NCBI RefSeq assembly: GCF_001431725.1
Contig: NZ_CP013106.1
Location: 2,914,001 to 2,978,000 of the forward strand
Length of the DNA stretch: 64,000 nucleotides
Source: Halomonas huangheensis
GTDB taxonomy: Bacteria; Pseudomonadota; Gammaproteobacteria; Pseudomonadales; Halomonadaceae
Direction of reading: 5' to 3'
Made by a program: the position numbers and the translations under genes. Position 1 is the first letter of the stretch; every line of letters begins with the position of its first letter. Below are positions 36,591-45,388 of the stretch, piece after piece. The notes under the pieces were generated by a model. That model was not told the origin of the DNA. It made no database searches and was given only the letters and a program-made list of their open reading frames with translations.

Positions 36591-38422
36591 TATTCGCCGA
36601 ACCCGACGGTCAGCCATGCGGTACGGCCAGGATTGATATAGTCCCAGCCTTCGAAAGAACTCGAGGTCGCGTACTCACGATCGAAGACATTCTCCACCGA
36701 CAGGCGGGCCTTCCAGCCCGGCGCAAAGCGCCAGCCCGCGCGCAGATCCAGGCTGCCGTAACCCGCCAGGCGCTGGTCATTGGCCTCATCGTTGTAGCGG
36801 TGGTTCTGGGCAACGAAGGAGGTTCCCAGGTTCCAATCGCCCAACTGGCGGTCGGCATCCAGTCGCAGGGTCTGGGTCGCACGCCGAGCCAACTGGTTTC
36901 CAGTATCGCGATCCTCTGGGTCGGTATAGGTCGCCGCCGCGGCCAGGCTCCACTGGTCGATATCGATACCCGCCGACAGTTCGATACCGCGAATGCGTGC
37001 GCTGTTGACGTTATAGGGCGCAGAAATGCCATCGCGCCGGGTATTGGCGATCATGTCCTCGATATCCGTTTGGTACAGCGCGAGATCCCAGAAGGCGTTC
37101 CGGAACTGGCCACGCACGCCAAGCTCCCAGCTCTCGGAGTCTTCGGCATTGAGATCGGGATTGCCATAGTCCGGGTAATAGAGCTCATTGAAGGTCGGGG
37201 CACGGAAGGCGGTGCCATAGCTGCCACGCAGCGTGTGATGAGAATCCAACTGATAGCCCAGCGCCAACTGGCCGGTCACCTCTTCACCATATGACTCATT
37301 GTCATCGTAGCGCAGGCCAGCCTGTACGCTGAAGGGCTCGAAATCCAGCAGGGCCTGGGTAAAGACCGCGACGTTGTCACGGCTGTCATTGTCGAAGTTG
37401 GTGGAACTGTCGACTTTATCTTCGAGGTACTCCGCACCAGCCACCAGCTCATGGCGACCAATATTGAAGGTATTGTCCCAACGCGCGGTATGAGTAGTGG
37501 TGTCGAAACGAGAGTAGCCATAATCAGCGTAATCATCGAGTTGATCCTGAGCCTGACTCAGGGTCACTCGCGATGTCCAGTTGCCGGTCACCGGCAGCTC
37601 GGCAAAGGCACCGGCCACCTGTTGTACATAATCCGAGTCGCCACCCTCATACTCGGTATTACCGCTGGCCCGCAAGCCAATCACACCCAGTTGTCCGCCG
37701 CCAGCGAGGTCCTGCGCGACACGCACCAGCCCCGACGTATTGTCGTAGCCCTTGTCTTCCCCACCTTCACGCACCGGTGCGCCACCGGTGTTGAGATGAC
37801 TGGCACTGAACTGGTAGTGGGTCCCTTTGCTCTCCCCGGCCAGGCTGGCAAAACCGCGTACACCATCGGGCGAACCACCGCCAATGCTGATGCTCGGCCT
37901 GGGCTCGCCGCCACCATCATCACGTGTGAACAACTGCACCACACCACCCACCGCATCGGCACCGTACAGTGCACCACGTGGGCCACGCACGACTTCAATA
38001 CGCTCGAACATCTGCGGATCGAGGAACTGCCACCCCGGTCCACCATTGGTGGCGGAACGCAGGCGGATACCATCGATCATCAACAGCGCGGACTGGCTGC
38101 CGGTGCCGCGCAGATACAGGCTGGCATTCTTGCCGAAGGCTCCGTTGGTCGACATATCAACGCCTGGCTGACCGCGCAGCGCATCGGTCAGGCTGACCGG
38201 GTCACGACGGCGCAGCGTTTCCTTGTCGATAACACTGACCGAGGCCAGCGACTGGCTGGCAGTACGCGGTGTAAGGGTCGCGGAAACCACCACTGGATCG
38301 AGGGTGATGGTTGCGTCGTTGTTATCGGATGTCTGGGCGCTGGCCTCGGCAACCAGCAGCCAGGGCGCGGCAAAAAGCCCTGGCAAGATGCCGACACGGC
38401 CGGGGGTGAAGGAGCGAAGCAT
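36590..38422 (-). CDS. btuB: TonB-dependent vitamin B12 outer-membrane receptor
   Basis: This 610-residue receptor has a signal peptide ending near AEASAQT. A TonB-box-like segment (LDPVVVSATLTP) follows. The plug has SLTDALRGQPGVDMSTNG, LYLRGTGSQSALLMIDGIRL and IEVVRGPRGALYGADAVGG. A barrel of ~480 residues ends in aromatic/acidic WLTVGFGE. It imports corrinoids across the outer membrane with TonB energy. It is the first gene behind the cobalamin riboswitch, and the start at 38422 follows AAGGGA. Confidence 0.95.
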   Translation of the reverse strand: MLRSFTPGRVGILPGLFAAPWLLVAEASAQTSDNNDATITLDPVVVSATLTPRTASQSLASVSVIDKETLRRRDPVSLTDALRGQPGVDMSTNGAFGKNASLYLRGTGSQSALLMIDGIRLRSATNGGPGWQFLDPQMFERIEVVRGPRGALYGADAVGGVVQLFTRDDGGGEPRPSISIGGGSPDGVRGFASLAGESKGTHYQFSASHLNTGGAPVREGGEDKGYDNTSGLVRVAQDLAGGGQLGVIGLRASGNTEYEGGDSDYVQQVAGAFAELPVTGNWTSRVTLSQAQDQLDDYADYGYSRFDTTTHTARWDNTFNIGRHELVAGAEYLEDKVDSSTNFDNDSRDNVAVFTQALLDFEPFSVQAGLRYDDNESYGEEVTGQLALGYQLDSHHTLRGSYGTAFRAPTFNELYYPDYGNPDLNAEDSESWELGVRGQFRNAFWDLALYQTDIEDMIANTRRDGISAPYNVNSARIRGIELSAGIDIDQWSLAAAATYTDPEDRDTGNQLARRATQTLRLDADRQLGDWNLGTSFVAQNHRYNDEANDQRLAGYGSLDLRAGWRFAPGWKARLSVENVFDREYATSSSFEGWDYINPGRTAWLTVGFGE

Positions 38423-38544
38423 GTAGGTATCCCTTGGCGCCATGCGCACCCGCATGACGTGAACCCTGAGTCTTCCAGGGAGGGATGGCAACGGAGAGGC
38501 GTCGGATAAGAGAGCACCTTGCCGTCGGGAGCCCACCGCCCCTG

Positions 38545-38740
38545 GCATGGAATCTCAGGCCGGTCTCCGGGCTGACGAGTCAACACAGGGTGTTGGATAC
38601 GACCACCTTCCCGTGACTGTCATGCAGTACACAGTGGCGTTCATGGGCCGTATTTAACTCGATCACCGTTGCGGGGGCAGCGTCGGAATATCACCGACTT
38701 CCCGTTTCACCCCAACACATCTGCGGGAAAGCCGAGACGG
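38545..38740 (-). ncRNA. Cobalamin (AdoCbl) riboswitch
   Basis: On the minus strand the leader of btuB contains the conserved core. GGGAAGTCGGTG comes first, then CCGACGCTGCCCCCGCAACGG, a GGGAAGGTGG block, and the B12 box AGCCCGGAGACCGGCCTGA near 38553-38575. Binding of adenosylcobalamin should switch off the btuBFCD-cobOQ operon. The edges given are approximate. The remainder of 38423-38849 has no gene. Confidence 0.93.
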
Positions 38741-38849
38741 TGTGCGCTCAAGACTTTCCCTCGTGTGCTTGCGGGGCACCTGAGAGTGTCGCGTAAACTA
38801 GCAGTGGCCGTCGCGGGCGTCAAACGGCGTGCGACAGACGCCACGTTAC

Positions 38850-39290
38850 TCACGGGTTAGAAAGAGATGACTTGAGACAACGGACCAGTCCATGGCGTAC
38901 ATACCACACTTGCTGCGCCACACATGCGGCGTCCTGGGCCAGCCAGCCGGCCAGATCCCTCAGCCGCCGCTGCTCGGACTCAAGCGGGACGATGCCTCGC
39001 CCGACCTCCGGTACGATCAGAATGATCTCAGTCCTGCTTTCATTCTCGCCAGATGACACCCGAGACCAAAGGTTCAGTCCAGCCTGCCAATATTTGCGTA
39101 GTGTCTCGTCATCATGTTCCCGTAATTGTTCAGCCAACCAGTCCAGCCAGCCGTCGATCACCAGCGGCAGTTCGTCAACCTCCGCGCCTCGATCCAGAGC
39201 CTGTCCGGCGGTTAGCCAATGTGCCAAGGGAAAACGTTGCCTTACGCAATCTCGCTTGCCGGCGCAGGCACCGCCAAGGAAGAGCTGCAT
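38850..39290 (-). CDS. Second, divergent CobU-like adenosylcobinamide kinase-type protein
   Basis: This 146-residue protein has a P-loop-like LFLGGACAGKRDCVRQRF and a C-terminal VPEVGRGIVPLESEQRRLRD, followed by AQDAACVAQQVWYVRHGL. Both patterns are those of CobU kinases, but the middle, including the LDCLTLW block, is not recognisable. A full CobU lies at 40.6-41.2 kb, so this is a second, shorter family member at the end of the same gene string. GGGAG lies seven bases before 39290; ATG at 39296 is also possible. Whether it is active or regulatory is unknown. Confidence 0.75.
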   Translation of the reverse strand: MQLFLGGACAGKRDCVRQRFPLAHWLTAGQALDRGAEVDELPLVIDGWLDWLAEQLREHDDETLRKYWQAGLNLWSRVSSGENESRTEIILIVPEVGRGIVPLESEQRRLRDLAGWLAQDAACVAQQVWYVRHGLVRCLKSSLSNP

Positions 39291-39880
39291 TGCCATTCTC
39301 CCGACTGTTGGATAAATACCCAGCGCCGCCCCGCGGCCTGGCCGACTACGCCATCCCAGAACGCGACACCGTCATGGACACGACGTAGTTCACGGATCAC
39401 ACCACCATGGGTGACGACCAACACCTTACGGTGCTGCTCAGCCTGCGCCCGAGCGAAGATATCGCCTAACGCAAGGTGCAATCGTTGACGCAACTGCTCC
39501 GCCGATTCACCACCGGGAGGGGCCATTTCGCCAGCGCTGTCGATCCAATCGCGATAGATGGCATGCTCCTTCAGTTCTTCCCAACTACGACCCTCGAACT
39601 CACCGAAGTCATTCTCACGCAGACGCTCATCTCGACGTGCCTCGGGCCAGCCCCGCCCTTCGGAGATATGTGCCAGTGTCTGACGACAGCGCTTGAGATC
39701 ACTGCTGACCACGGCATCGAAATGCTCCCCGGCCAACTCGTCACGCAGGCGATCCATATCGGGTAGTGCATCCGGCAGCAGCAGTTCGATATCGCGCTGT
39801 CCCTGGTAACGCTTGTCGAGGTTCCATTGCGTCAGACCATGGCGAACCACCACCAACTCGAGATACATACCATCAGCCAT
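39242..39880 (-). CDS. cobC: Histidine phosphatase, CobC-like (alpha-ribazole phosphatase)
   Basis: This 212-residue phosphoglycerate-mutase-type phosphatase carries the phospho-histidine motif LVVVRHGLTQWN. RLRENDFGEFEGRSWEEL and VVTHGGVIREL (second catalytic His) follow. In a cob cluster such enzymes remove phosphate from alpha-ribazole phosphate or cobalamin phosphate, so the symbol is from context. The start at 39880 follows AAGGAGGAG. It overlaps the end of cobS and the start of the second CobU-like gene. Confidence 0.85.
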   Translation of the reverse strand: MADGMYLELVVVRHGLTQWNLDKRYQGQRDIELLLPDALPDMDRLRDELAGEHFDAVVSSDLKRCRQTLAHISEGRGWPEARRDERLRENDFGEFEGRSWEELKEHAIYRDWIDSAGEMAPPGGESAEQLRQRLHLALGDIFARAQAEQHRKVLVVTHGGVIRELRRVHDGVAFWDGVVGQAAGRRWVFIQQSGEWQCSSSLAVPAPASEIA

Positions 39881-40623
39881 ACTTCTCCTCCTTCGATTGC
39901 GGCGCCCAACATATCGCCATTGATGCCCTGGAACAGGCGCCTTACGACAGCCACAGCACCAGCGACAAACACCAGACAAGCTACCAGCAACAGCAGCCCC
40001 ATACTGCCCGCCACCAGGCATATCACCAGCGGAACAATCGCCGCTCGGGCCAGGTCGCACCACCCCAGCCCCTGCTGCCAGGCATGGGCCAATCCATGCG
40101 GACGCGCCGCGGGCACACGAACCAACAGCGCCACGGCCATGAAGCGCGCCAGGCCAGGAACCACCACCAGCCACAGCGCGCTGGCCTCGGATGCCAACAG
40201 CGTACACACCAGCGCCAGCTTCCAGGCGAGATGAAACACCAACGCCAGAATCGCAAAGCTGCCGACCTGGGAATCCTTCATGATTTCCCAGCGACGCTCG
40301 AGAGAGGCATTACTGCCCAGGGCATCGGCCAGGTCCATCAATCCATCCAGATGCAGGCCACCGGAAATGGCGACCCACAGCGAGACCAGCAACAAGGCCA
40401 GCAATGGTTCGGGCAATGCACCCAACACTGCGGACACTGCCCACAGCAACATGCCAATCAGCAATCCCACCAGCGGGTAGGCACATACTGCCCAACGCCG
40501 CGTAGCGGGATTCCACCGGCACTGTACCGGTAACGGCAAGCGGGTCAGAAACTGCAGCGCCAGCCCCAGCCCCTCCAATGCATCACGCCATGTGGCGCGA
40601 GGCGGCAGCGACTCATCGACCAT
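39832..40623 (-). CDS. cobS: Adenosylcobinamide-GDP ribazoletransferase (cobalamin synthase)
   Basis: This 263-residue multi-pass membrane enzyme joins alpha-ribazole (phosphate) to adenosylcobinamide-GDP. LQFLTRLPLPVQCRWNPA and the Asp motif GGLHLDGLMDLADALGSN are hallmarks, with several hydrophobic helices after. The start at 40623 has AAAGGAGT upstream and overlaps the cobU end by 11 bases. The next gene, cobC, acts on the same pathway. Confidence 0.94.
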   Translation of the reverse strand: MVDESLPPRATWRDALEGLGLALQFLTRLPLPVQCRWNPATRRWAVCAYPLVGLLIGMLLWAVSAVLGALPEPLLALLLVSLWVAISGGLHLDGLMDLADALGSNASLERRWEIMKDSQVGSFAILALVFHLAWKLALVCTLLASEASALWLVVVPGLARFMAVALLVRVPAARPHGLAHAWQQGLGWCDLARAAIVPLVICLVAGSMGLLLLVACLVFVAGAVAVVRRLFQGINGDMLGAAIEGGEVWLMVCISSWWWFAMV

Positions 40624-41194
40624 CCTGTGGACTCCTTTCCCACGCTTCAACACCGGGATCTTGAACCTTCCAATCGAGCGGGCATCCCGCCACAACTTCC
40701 ATGACACGATCCGCCTGCTGAGCCATGTCGCGGTGGAGAAGCTGAAGAAACGAGAGATACTGCCAGACCAACGCATCCGACGGCGGCAGTTCTTCATTGA
40801 GATCATTGGATACCACCACCAGCGCGATATCGCGTTGACGAGCATCCGCCACCAGGCGCTGCAACATTGCGCGCCCATCAGACTCACTCCACGCGCTGGC
40901 GAACATCAGCTGGCTGGCCCATAGCGTCAAACAGTCCAGCAATACCGTATCGCCCGCAGCCACATGGCGCCAGGCCGTGAACAGGTCCACCGGGGCTTCA
41001 AGTGTCACCCAGTCGTCACCACGGCGCTCGCGATGATGATCAATGCGCTGCAACATCTCACCATCACTGCGTGCGGCGGTTGCCAGATAGCAGAGACGCG
41101 TCCGCCTTCCCCGCTGCCGCCAGAGCTTCTCAGCGAGCCGCTCCGCCACCTGACTCTTGCCACTGCGGGCTCCGCCACTGACGAAGGCAATCAC
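40613..41194 (-). CDS. cobU: Adenosylcobinamide kinase/guanylyltransferase
   Basis: This 193-residue bifunctional enzyme phosphorylates adenosylcobinamide and transfers GMP. It has the P-loop VSGGARSGKSQVAERLA, then ATAARSDGEMLQRIDHH, whose HH region includes the guanylylated histidine, and LLDCLTLWASQ. GTG start at 41194 overlaps the cobD stop (GTGA). The catalytic set is complete, in contrast to the second CobU-like protein downstream. Confidence 0.94.
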   Translation of the reverse strand: MIAFVSGGARSGKSQVAERLAEKLWRQRGRRTRLCYLATAARSDGEMLQRIDHHRERRGDDWVTLEAPVDLFTAWRHVAAGDTVLLDCLTLWASQLMFASAWSESDGRAMLQRLVADARQRDIALVVVSNDLNEELPPSDALVWQYLSFLQLLHRDMAQQADRVMEVVAGCPLDWKVQDPGVEAWERSPQDGR

Positions 41195-42378
41195 CTGGTA
41201 GCTCCACCAGCATCGTCCGCGCAGTTCGGTAACGTATCCAGCCCGGCCTTCGACACGTTCTGCAACAGGTTTTGCAACACACCCAACAGCGCATCATTGA
41301 TCGCCGGCGTGGACAGTGCGAGACGCAGCCAGGCACCGTCGAGGCCGGCAAAGGTATGGGTATGCCGGGCGATAAAGCCATTCTCGGCGAGATGACGCAG
41401 CAGTGCTTCGCCGTCAGCTGGCGTGGCCTCACCCGCCATCCGACACAACACAAAATTGGCATGACACTCCGCTACCACCAACCCCAGTTTGCGCATACGC
41501 ATCGGCACACGTCGTTGCTCGGTCGCCACCCACCGGCTGGTCGCTTCGGCGAAGGCGTGATCCTCCAGCAGATGCGGAACGATCGAAGCTGCCAGACCAT
41601 TGACACTCCAGGCACTCTGGCCGGCGGCAAAGCGCTGGATGCGCTCGGCACTGGCCAGCAGATAGCCGATACGCAGCCCCGGCAGGGTGTAGAACTTGGT
41701 CAGTGAGCGCAGCAGCACCAACGGATAATCCCGCTCAAACAGATCATCGAGCGGCGTCTGCTCCACGGCGAACTCGATGAAGGCTTCATCGACCACCACC
41801 AGAGTGTCGCTGCTGCGCGCGGCTTCGAGCAACGCTTCGATCTCTTCGCGTGACACGCAGGTCGCGGTAGGATTATTGGGCCGACAAAGAAACATCAGGT
41901 CGACATCCACAAGTCGGTCGATGAGTGCTGCCAGCGGCAACTGGAAGTCCTCACCCGCCAGAGCAATACGCTCGACCGACAGGCCACTGGCGGCACAGGA
42001 CCGCGCATATTCACCGAAGGTCGGCTCAACGATCAGCGCCCGTCCTCCACGGTAAGCGCGTGTCACCAGATCGATGGCCTCCGCGCCGCCATTGGTCAGC
42101 CACACCTGCTCTTCCGCCAACCCATGCTGCTCGGCAAGCGCCTGGCGAGCCGCTCGGCATTGGCCATCGGGGTAGCGATACAATTCGGTGAGATTGCGGC
42201 TTAACCAGTCCGGTACCCAATCGGGAGGACCGAGTGGATTGAGGCTGGCACTGAGGTCCTTCCAGCCTGGCGACGGCCGAACTCCCAACTGCTCGAATAT
42301 CGCGCCTGCCTGGCCACCGTGTGCAGGCCACGGCCCTGGTTGCGTCATATCTGCGGCCCCGCTCATCGACATCTTCAC
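41191..42378 (-). CDS. cobD: L-threonine-O-3-phosphate decarboxylase
   Basis: This 395-residue class I PLP enzyme makes (R)-1-aminopropan-2-ol phosphate for the corrin side chain. DLSASLNPLGPP is the family's N-terminal block, followed by WLTNGGAEAIDLV, RPNNPTATCVSREE and the PLP lysine in LRSLTKFYTLPGLRIGYLL. GTG start at 42378 with GAGG upstream is uncertain; ATG at 42372 or 42366 would also serve. It is named CobC in another nomenclature. Confidence 0.92.
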   Translation of the reverse strand: MKMSMSGAADMTQPGPWPAHGGQAGAIFEQLGVRPSPGWKDLSASLNPLGPPDWVPDWLSRNLTELYRYPDGQCRAARQALAEQHGLAEEQVWLTNGGAEAIDLVTRAYRGGRALIVEPTFGEYARSCAASGLSVERIALAGEDFQLPLAALIDRLVDVDLMFLCRPNNPTATCVSREEIEALLEAARSSDTLVVVDEAFIEFAVEQTPLDDLFERDYPLVLLRSLTKFYTLPGLRIGYLLASAERIQRFAAGQSAWSVNGLAASIVPHLLEDHAFAEATSRWVATEQRRVPMRMRKLGLVVAECHANFVLCRMAGEATPADGEALLRHLAENGFIARHTHTFAGLDGAWLRLALSTPAINDALLGVLQNLLQNVSKAGLDTLPNCADDAGGATR

Positions 42379-42405
42379 AGCATCATCCTCATCCGTACAG
42401 GTCGA

Positions 42406-43386
42406 TCAGTACAGGTTGATCAGCACCAGCTTCAGCAGCACCATTCCTGCCAGCATCAAGCAGACACCCAGGGTACCGGCGTACAGACAGTGCACCACGC
42501 CCTTGATATGTTCCGCACTCAATTGCTGACGCGGTTCGCCCAGCAACGCTCGCTCAGAGATCTGATCGCCATAGTGGTTACGTCCCCCCAACTGCACACC
42601 CAACAGGTTGGCGGCCATGGCTTCCGGCCAGCCACTGTTGGGACTGGGATGGCGAGGAGCCTGAGCGCAGGTGGCTCGCCATGCGCCGCTACTGTGCAAA
42701 CCAGGCAGCCCCCAGGATAGCAGCCACATCGCGAACGCGGTGAGGCGTGCGGGCAGCCAGTTGAGGACATCATCCAGCCGGGCCGATGCCCAACCGAAGT
42801 CCGCGTAACGCTGATTGCGATAACCCACCATCGAGTCCAGCGTGTTGACCGCCTTGTAGGCCAGTGCCAGCGGAGCCCCACCCAGCATCGCCCATACCAG
42901 CGGCGCGGTGATGCCATCGACGGTATTCTCGGCCACGCTCTCGACACAGGCTCGGGTCACACCACGCTCATCCAACTGAGTGGTGTCACGGCCGACAATA
43001 TGACTCACCGCGCGACGTGCCGCGACGAGATCGCCGGCGGCAAGAGGCCGATATATTGCGTGAGCCGCGCTGACCAGCCCGCGAGTCGCCAGGCACGATG
43101 CCAGCAACAGGATCTCGGCAAACACACACAGCCAGACACTGATTGCACTGAGCACCGCAAGCAACAAGGTAGCGATCATCCAACTGGCGATAACCACCGT
43201 CAGCGTCAGACACACGCCTCGCCAACGTCGCTGTCGGGGCGAACCGCGATTCCACTGCCGTTCGAGGACAGCGATGGCCCTGCCCATCAATACCACCGGA
43301 TGCGGTAGCCAACGGGGATCGCCGATCACCAGGTCCAGGCACAGCCCCAGCATCGCCATCAAGGCCAGTTCGGGAGACAGGATCAT
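42406..43386 (-). CDS. cbiB: Adenosylcobinamide-phosphate synthase
   Basis: This 326-residue membrane protein attaches the aminopropanol arm to adenosylcobyric acid. Blocks are LDLVIGDPRWLPHPVVLMG, SVAENTVDGITAPLVWAMLG and YKAVNTLDSMVGYRNQRY. About four to five membrane segments are visible. The ATG overlaps the cobT stop (ATGA). It works with the product of the adjacent threonine-phosphate decarboxylase gene. Confidence 0.94.
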   Translation of the reverse strand: MILSPELALMAMLGLCLDLVIGDPRWLPHPVVLMGRAIAVLERQWNRGSPRQRRWRGVCLTLTVVIASWMIATLLLAVLSAISVWLCVFAEILLLASCLATRGLVSAAHAIYRPLAAGDLVAARRAVSHIVGRDTTQLDERGVTRACVESVAENTVDGITAPLVWAMLGGAPLALAYKAVNTLDSMVGYRNQRYADFGWASARLDDVLNWLPARLTAFAMWLLSWGLPGLHSSGAWRATCAQAPRHPSPNSGWPEAMAANLLGVQLGGRNHYGDQISERALLGEPRQQLSAEHIKGVVHCLYAGTLGVCLMLAGMVLLKLVLINLY

Positions 43387-44450
43387 AACGGCCTGGTTTC
43401 CGGCTCTGCCGTGACTCCTGCATCGTCAAAGGTGGCCATTTCAGCGAGTACCGCGCAAGCCGAACGCAACAGCGGATACGCCAATGCCGCGCCACTGCCC
43501 TCGCCCAACCGCAGGCCCAGGGATAACAACGGCTCTACGCCAAGCGCCTGCAATGCATGGCCATGCCCGGACTCATCGGAACGATGGCCGGCAATCAGGT
43601 AGTCGCTGGCGTCGGGGCAGAGTCGCGTGGCTGCCAGAGCGGCGACCGTGGCGATAAAGCCATCCACCACCACCGGTAATCGCGCTGCAGCGGCGGCCAG
43701 ACAAGCGCCCGCCATGGCGGCAATTTCAAGGCCACCAAGCTGAGCCAACACGGCAAGCGGATCGGCTTCGGTACGCGCCCTCGACAATGCCTTTTCGATG
43801 ACCCGGCACTTGTGCGCCAGCCGCTGATCATCGATGCCCGTGCCTCGCCCGACGACCTGTTGTAGCGACAGCCCTGTCCAGGCGGCGAGCAGCGCACTGC
43901 TGCTACTGGTATTGGCAATGCCCATCTCGCCGAGGATCAGGCTACGACAGCCCTGATGACGCGCTCGCTCCACCGCGCGCACTCCGACCATCAGCGCCTC
44001 GCGGGCTTCATCGAGTGACATCGCGTCTTCTACAGCGATATTGCCGGTGCCATTGCGCACCCGATCGATAATCACGCCTTCAATGCCTTCGCAACTGGTG
44101 ACGACGCCTACGTCCACCACTTCCAGATAGGCGTCGATCTGCTTCGCCAGCACATTGATCGCTGCGCCACCGGCAGCAAAGTTGGCGACCATCTGCGCCG
44201 AGACCTCCTGGGGGAAGGCCGACACGCCCTCGGCGGCGATACCGTGATCCGCCGCAAACACCAACACCGCTGGAGCATCCACGCGCGGCAAAGGTTGCGC
44301 GGTAATCCCCGCCAACTCAGCCGCCAGCCACTCAAGACGCCCGAGGCTGCCTCGCGGTTTAGTCAGTTGGTCGAGACGTGCCAGGGCCGCGGCTCGGCTA
44401 GCGGCGCAGGCCGGCTGGATAGATTCCAGCATGATATCGAGATTGCTCAC
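43383..44450 (-). CDS. cobT: Nicotinate-nucleotide:dimethylbenzimidazole phosphoribosyltransferase
   Basis: This 355-residue enzyme makes alpha-ribazole phosphate, the lower-ligand precursor. Family blocks are LTKPRGSLGRLEWLAAELAG, FAADHGIAAEGVSAFPQEVS and LGEMGIANTSSSSALLAAWT, with GRGTGIDD following. The GTG start at 44450 lacks a strong binding site, so ATG at 44432 is an alternative. It starts the run cobT-cbiB-cobD-cobU-cobS-cobC. No riboswitch is visible in the 173 bases upstream. Confidence 0.94.
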   Translation of the reverse strand: MSNLDIMLESIQPACAASRAAALARLDQLTKPRGSLGRLEWLAAELAGITAQPLPRVDAPAVLVFAADHGIAAEGVSAFPQEVSAQMVANFAAGGAAINVLAKQIDAYLEVVDVGVVTSCEGIEGVIIDRVRNGTGNIAVEDAMSLDEAREALMVGVRAVERARHQGCRSLILGEMGIANTSSSSALLAAWTGLSLQQVVGRGTGIDDQRLAHKCRVIEKALSRARTEADPLAVLAQLGGLEIAAMAGACLAAAAARLPVVVDGFIATVAALAATRLCPDASDYLIAGHRSDESGHGHALQALGVEPLLSLGLRLGEGSGAALAYPLLRSACAVLAEMATFDDAGVTAEPETRPL

Positions 44451-44623
44451 TCAGCTATTCCAGTTCGCCAGGCAGGGGAAAGTCGATGGCGGTTGGTCAC
44501 CACCGCTGTGCAACGCAGCTTAACAGATCGACGGCTGGCGTATCCGCCCCGAAGGCCGCTCCAACCGCGCTGAACCACGCTTAACTACACCACGCCAGTC
44601 GCTACTGGCCCCCGCCATAAGAG

Positions 44624-45388
44624 CTACACCACATTGCGAAAACGCATGATATGGCTGCCATCGAGCGGATCCTCGATCAGGTCCGCATGAACGCCAAAGG
44701 TGTGGCGCAGTCGAGTGGAGGTCAGCACCTGGCCGGGAGGCCCGACGTCAATCAACCGCCCCTTGTCCATTACGCCGATACGGTCGCAATTCATGGCCTG
44801 GTTGAGATCGTGCAGAGCAATCACCACGGTGACCGGCAGCTGTCGGACCAATTGCAGAATTGATAACTGGTGGCGGATATCGAGGTGGTTGGTCGGTTCG
44901 TCGAGCAACAGGATCTTCGGCTGCTGAGCCAGGGCGCGAGCAATATGAATGCGTTGGCGTTCGCCACCGGATAGCGTATGCCAGAGCCGATCGGCAAGAT
45001 GCCGCATATCGACATCCCCCAGCGCACGTTCGACGACCGCATCGTCGTCGCTGGACCAGGGACGTAGCGGCAAGAGAAATGGTGTACGTCCCAGCGACAC
45101 GACCTGGCGTGCCGTGACGCGATCCGTGGTATCGGCCTGCTGCTCGACCAGAGCTACGTGGCGAGCAATGTCCCGCCGGCGCATTCCCGACATTGCTCGA
45201 TCATCCACCATCACCGCGCCACGACGAGGCTTGCGCAAGCCGGCAAGCAGACGCAGCAATGTAGTCTTGCCAGAACCATTTGGGCCGACAAGGCCAAACA
45301 TCTCGCGGGGCTCCACCTCGAGGCTGACATTATCCAGCAGCCGGCGTCCCTGAACGGTCCATTCGAGCTGTTCAGCACTCAGTTTCAT
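44624..45388 (-). CDS. FecE-type ABC transporter ATP-binding protein
   Basis: This 254-residue ATPase has Walker A LVGPNGSGKTTLLRLL, signature LSGGERQRIHIARAL, Walker B ILLLDEPTNHLDI and switch histidine ALHDLNQAM. It starts at ATG overlapping the permease stop (ATGA) and is last of the three-gene importer. The family covers siderophores, haem, corrinoids and, in some MolBC-type systems, molybdate. It lies directly upstream of cobT, so corrinoid-related uptake is one option. Confidence 0.9.
   Translation of the reverse strand: MKLSAEQLEWTVQGRRLLDNVSLEVEPREMFGLVGPNGSGKTTLLRLLAGLRKPRRGAVMVDDRAMSGMRRRDIARHVALVEQQADTTDRVTARQVVSLGRTPFLLPLRPWSSDDDAVVERALGDVDMRHLADRLWHTLSGGERQRIHIARALAQQPKILLLDEPTNHLDIRHQLSILQLVRQLPVTVVIALHDLNQAMNCDRIGVMDKGRLIDVGPPGQVLTSTRLRHTFGVHADLIEDPLDGSHIMRFRNVV

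Noticed and set aside
39766..40533. 255-codon plus-strand open frame
   Set aside because: It is antisense to cobS and cobC; a His/Gln/Pro-rich shadow.
44451..44623. Possible second cobalamin riboswitch before cobT
   Set aside because: No B12 box or GCAACGG-type core could be found in the gap.
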